Part shown: piece by piece, positions 7,338 to 8,745 of the stretch
How positions within the stretch are numbered: the first letter of the stretch is position 1
Layout of the letters: the number at the start of each line of letters is the position of its first letter
DNA from: Candidatus Aminicenantota bacterium
GTDB lineage: Bacteria > Acidobacteriota > Aminicenantia > UBA2199
Assembly (NCBI GenBank): GCA_030612495.1
Contig: JAUWNT010000093.1
Span: 1 to 8,745, forward strand
Reading direction: 5' to 3'
Length of the DNA: 8,745 nt
Notes under the pieces: generated by a model
What the model was told of the DNA's origin: nothing
The model's input: the letters and a program-made list of their open reading frames with translations, nothing else
The model's database searches: none
Position numbers and translations under genes: made by a program

Positions 7338-7598
7338 TTATTTCTTGTAGGTTCCTTCTCTTGGGCCAAAAGAAAACAGGGTTAAATCATCTCCGGCAAT
7401 TTTATAAATAAGCCTCCTCTGCTGGCCTTTGACTGAATAACGTAAAGATCTGAGATCTTTAAACTCTCCCTTTAATTTCTTTCCTGCTTCAGGATTCGAT
7501 AAAATGCTGGAAATTGCCTCTTTTAGAGCCTCCTTTTCTTGTAATTCCTTCAGTTTTCTTCTTAATTTCTGGAACTTTGATGTTTCTTTTAATTGCAT
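7338..7598 (-). CDS. RelE/ParE-superfamily toxin of a type II toxin-antitoxin system
   Basis: Small basic protein of 86 residues, the usual size for RelE/ParE toxins. RelE-type members cleave mRNA on the ribosome and ParE-type members poison gyrase; the sequence alone does not settle which. The N-terminal half is a charged helical hairpin (about 8-35). The block KKLKGEFKDLRSLRYSV at 40-56 is followed by RRLIYKI at 61-67 and the C-terminal FGPREGTY at 77-84. This follows the family pattern of a GxxLkG block, an R-IY strand and a final GhRxxVY-like strand. The ATG at 7598 directly abuts the antitoxin TAG stop, with no separate strong ribosome site, so translation depends on the antitoxin gene. 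Composition is modestly richer in G+C than the neighbouring housekeeping genes, consistent with transfer. Confidence 0.82.
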   Translation of the reverse strand: MQLKETSKFQKLRRKLKELQEKEALKEAISSILSNPEAGKKLKGEFKDLRSLRYSVKGQQRRLIYKIAGDDLTLFSFGPREGTYKK

Positions 7599-7826
7599 CT
7601 ATATATTATTCATATCCAGTTCTTGAACATTACCCATTTCATAATCCACTCTGGCTTCAATAATATCTTTGATTTCCTGAACTGTTAATTCGGGATTTTC
7701 AACAGCCAGGAGCCCGATTCTCAGGGTATATCTTAGGGCACTGGAAAAATCACGCTGTTCTTTTTTAGCCAGAATATTAAGATCACTTACTATATCTTCA
7801 TCTATTGCAACTGTTTTTCTTACCAT
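7599..7826 (-). CDS. Ribbon-helix-helix antitoxin
   Basis: Seventy-five-residue partner of the toxin, whose ATG is fused to its stop (TAGATG). The N-terminus fits a MetJ/Arc-type ribbon-helix-helix DNA-binding fold. There is a short strand RKTVAID at 3-9, helix A at about 10-23, and helix B at about 27-42 with SSALRYTLRIGL. The rest (about 47-75) is acidic, ending near ELDMNNI, and is the expected toxin-binding tail. The start is firm: GGAGG at 7833-7837 lies 6 bases upstream, and a consensus promoter lies just beyond. Antitoxins of this type normally repress their own operon. A palindrome overlapping the promoter (7845-7867) is the natural candidate operator. Confidence 0.82.
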   Translation of the reverse strand: MVRKTVAIDEDIVSDLNILAKKEQRDFSSALRYTLRIGLLAVENPELTVQEIKDIIEARVDYEMGNVQELDMNNI

Positions 7827-7843
7827 TTAATACCTCCACATAC

Positions 7844-7872
7844 ATAATATGATAATTTCATATAATTGTCAA
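7844..7872 (-). promoter_or_regulatory. Promoter of the toxin-antitoxin operon
   Basis: On the minus strand, a perfect TTGACA (7867-7872) and TATTAT (7844-7849) are 17 bases apart. Transcription would start near 7837, so the leader is only about 11 bases and begins at the Shine-Dalgarno sequence itself. Confidence 0.8.
7845..7864. promoter_or_regulatory. Candidate antitoxin operator palindrome
   Basis: ATATGA (7847-7852) and TCATAT (7858-7863) are exact inverted repeats around a 5-base centre. They sit between the -35 and -10 boxes and overlap the -10. Outward extension is imperfect. The position is what an autorepressing ribbon-helix-helix antitoxin would use. The site is A/T-rich, so chance symmetry is possible. 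Confidence 0.4.
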
Positions 7873-7997
7873 CTAACGATAAGAGGAACATTTTGGGGTC
7901 GTCCATTAGAAGTTCATTGTCAAGTAGATAGACTAATTTTTTTGATTTTTTTTGATTCAAGTGTGCGGAGGCTGAGATACATAGGTAACATTTCTTG

Positions 7998-8028
7998 TAT
8001 AATAGAGAGAGAAATATACAAGGAGGAG
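7998..8028 (+). promoter_or_regulatory. -10 box and Shine-Dalgarno site for the zinc-ribbon gene
   Basis: A perfect TATAAT at 7998-8003 lacks a recognisable -35 at the proper distance. A very strong AGGAGGAG follows at 8021-8028, eight bases before a TTG at 8037. Together they place the true start of the downstream gene near 8037, far inside the open frame that begins at ATG 7849. Confidence 0.45.
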
Positions 8029-8036
8029 ATATCCTG

Positions 8037-8460
8037 TTGGAAAATTGAGAGGGTAATCAGAAAGCATAAACTTTATCAGAATCGGAAGCGACAAGAAAAG
8101 ATAGAAGAAGAACGAAGAAAAAACGCGAAGTCTCTAAAAGATCCTATTTCCGTTGCGATTCTTGTTTTCTTGGGCAGTGTTTTTTTGATTAAAACAGGTT
8201 GTTCATTAGAATCAGGAAGTATAGATCCCATATTATGGAAAGAAGTGTTTCAATATTTGTATTTTGTTACATTTTTAACAATTTTAAGTTTTTTTCTTGG
8301 TTTATTCTACCAACGTACTACCAATAGACGTATATTTCAGAAACCTGAATCATTTTTTTGTATTAGATGTGAAAGGAAATTTAAAGTGAAAAATGGAGTA
8401 TGTGATTGTGGCGGTGAAATTGTATCTGATAAAGAGGTAGAGTGGATTGAAGAAAATTAG
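8037..8460 (+). CDS. Small two-TM protein with C-terminal zinc ribbon; start region apparently frameshifted
   Basis: I do not recognise this protein. The open frame formally runs from ATG 7849 (203 codons). That ATG has no ribosome site, lies inside the antitoxin promoter, and its first 60 or so codons do not look like protein. The better start is TTG 8037, 8 bases after AGGAGGAG, but that frame stops after three codons (TTG GAA AAT TGA). Removing one A from the AAAA run at 8041-8044 would join it to the main frame and give about 140 residues. The following description uses that numbering. A basic charged helix spans about 4-33, TM1 about 37-55 and TM2 about 73-91. A CX2C-X10-CXC zinc ribbon has cysteines near 108, 111, 122 and 124, followed by GG. 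An acidic tail ends in WIEEN. It is probably an inner-membrane protein with the metal site in the cytoplasm. It may be frameshifted, or the sequence may carry an indel error. Confidence 0.55.
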
Positions 8461-8496
8461 AACAAAAAATATTTATGTATGGCTGAATTTATGAAT

Positions 8497-8520
8497 AAAA
8501 AAAAAAGGACTCTTGTTCTT
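8497..8520 (-). terminator. Weak candidate terminator for the minus-strand PDZ gene
   Basis: Reading the minus strand, AAGAAC (8515-8520) can pair with GTCCTT (8505-8510) around a 4-base loop with one mismatch. It is followed by eight or more T (8504-8497). The stem is short, but the T-run is the longest in the intergenic region. It lies about 83 bases past the PDZ gene stop. Confidence 0.28.
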
Positions 8521-8530
8521 ATTATCTTGA

Positions 8531-8641
8531 AGAGAAATTGAAATGTTGAGGTGTCGAAGAGTGAAGTAGGGGCAGGGTTTACCTCTGCCCAAAGACTCAC
8601 ACTCATCTCTCATCTAAAACGATTTGTGTTTCAATTTCTCT
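8531..8641. repeat. 13-bp perfect inverted repeat around the REP-like hairpin
   Basis: AGAGAAATTGAAA at 8531-8543 is matched exactly by its reverse complement at 8629-8641. The right arm lies inside the last codons of the PDZ gene and the left arm in the intergenic region. Between them lie a second imperfect pair (GAAGAGTG 8556-8563 with CACTCATC 8600-8607, 7 of 8) and the central palindrome. A transcript across it could fold into one long interrupted stem. Confidence 0.45.
8566..8590 (+). repeat. REP-like palindrome with GTAG head
   Basis: GTAG at 8566-8569 is directly followed by a hairpin of GGGCAG (8570-8575) with CTGCCC (8585-8590). An inner GG/CC pair (8576-8577 with 8582-8583), a single bulged T at 8584 and a TTTA loop complete it. 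A 5' GTAG tetranucleotide next to an imperfect, bulged G/C-rich palindrome is the described architecture of REP sequences handled by RAYT transposases. It stands out in G+C from its A/T-rich surroundings. No T-run follows on either strand, so it is not a standard terminator. It lies between two convergent genes, 12 bases beyond the PDZ gene stop. Confidence 0.5.
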
Positions 8642-8745
8642 ATCCTTTCTTGTAAATCTTATAAATATTTTGTGGCCTGGATCAAATTTTTTCAAAGCAT
8701 TTGAATATTCTCGCAAATTAGTTGTATTATATTTATCAAGTTTAA
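8603..8745 (-). CDS. C-terminal fragment of a PDZ-domain protein (partial, runs off the window)
   Basis: The minus strand is open from the window edge (first full codon at 8743-8741) to TGA at 8605-8603, giving 46 codons with no start inside. The residues match the second half of a PDZ domain: a helix (NLREYSNALKKF), the characteristic turn DPGHK, then strands IFIRFTRKDRE and ETQIVLDER. Ending right after the last PDZ strand is typical of proteins with a C-terminal PDZ domain, such as HtrA-type serine proteases or M28/aspartyl proteases with PDZ. Which of these cannot be told here. The PDZ domain would bind peptide C-termini or extended segments, usually in the periplasm. The gene is convergent with the zinc-ribbon gene, and its stop is followed by the REP-like palindrome. 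Confidence 0.65.
   Translation of the reverse strand, partial: KLDKYNTTNLREYSNALKKFDPGHKIFIRFTRKDREIETQIVLDER

Noticed and set aside
7934..7958. T-rich tracts as a possible terminator upstream of the zinc-ribbon gene
   Set aside because: No stem of more than about three pairs precedes the T-runs, and no gene on that strand ends there.
7849..8036. N-terminal extension of the zinc-ribbon protein from ATG 7849
   Set aside because: No Shine-Dalgarno site, overlap with the antitoxin promoter, and T-run-derived residues that do not resemble protein.
1..8745. CRISPR arrays, tRNA or rRNA genes, phage genes
   Set aside because: No regularly spaced repeats of 20-40 bases, no CCA-ending cloverleaf candidates and no rRNA signatures were seen by eye. 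An Infernal or tRNAscan run would settle it.

Overview
The window is A+T-rich bacterial DNA with the standard genetic code (TAA and TAG stops dominate, Trp is TGG) and short intergenic gaps. It looks chromosomal: housekeeping genes, a membrane ABC-transport operon, a lipid acyltransferase, then a short accessory stretch with a toxin-antitoxin pair. Nothing here fixes the taxonomy. The combination of low G+C, a GldA/GldF/GldG-like operon ending in a DUF4340 protein, and a PlsC-family protein with an FPQSTR motif would fit a spirochaete or a similar Gram-negative anaerobe. That is inference only.

Layout. Positions 1-45 carry the possible last codons of an upstream gene overlapping nadE (38-853, ammonia-dependent NAD+ synthetase). 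rsmI (867-1655, 16S rRNA C1402 2'-O-methyltransferase) follows 13 bases later, probably in the same transcript. A strong sigma70-type promoter with an extended -10 (1669-1696) starts a four-gene operon. The operon encodes an ABC ATPase (1777-2493), an ABC-2 permease (2496-3203), a large GldG-like membrane-anchored protein (3214-5421) and a DUF4340 protein (5439-6380). The genes are 2 to 17 bases apart and each has a good Shine-Dalgarno site. They probably build one envelope-associated transporter complex whose substrate cannot be read from sequence.

Convergent to it is a PlsC-like acyltransferase (6392-7180, minus) with its own near-consensus promoter. A RelBE/ParDE-type toxin-antitoxin pair (7338-7826, minus) follows, with its own promoter and a candidate operator palindrome. 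Beyond it, on the plus strand, is a small two-TM zinc-ribbon protein (about 8037-8460). Its best translation start lies one frame away from the body of the gene, which suggests an indel in an A-run. The right end holds a palindrome with a GTAG head, resembling a REP element, and the C-terminal 46 codons of a minus-strand PDZ-domain protein running off the edge.

The best second looks are the apparent frameshift in the zinc-ribbon gene, the REP-like GTAG palindrome, and the unexplained role of the Gld-like/DUF4340 operon. I see no wholly new system such as a CRISPR array, prophage or defence island. There are no rRNA or tRNA genes that I can recognise.
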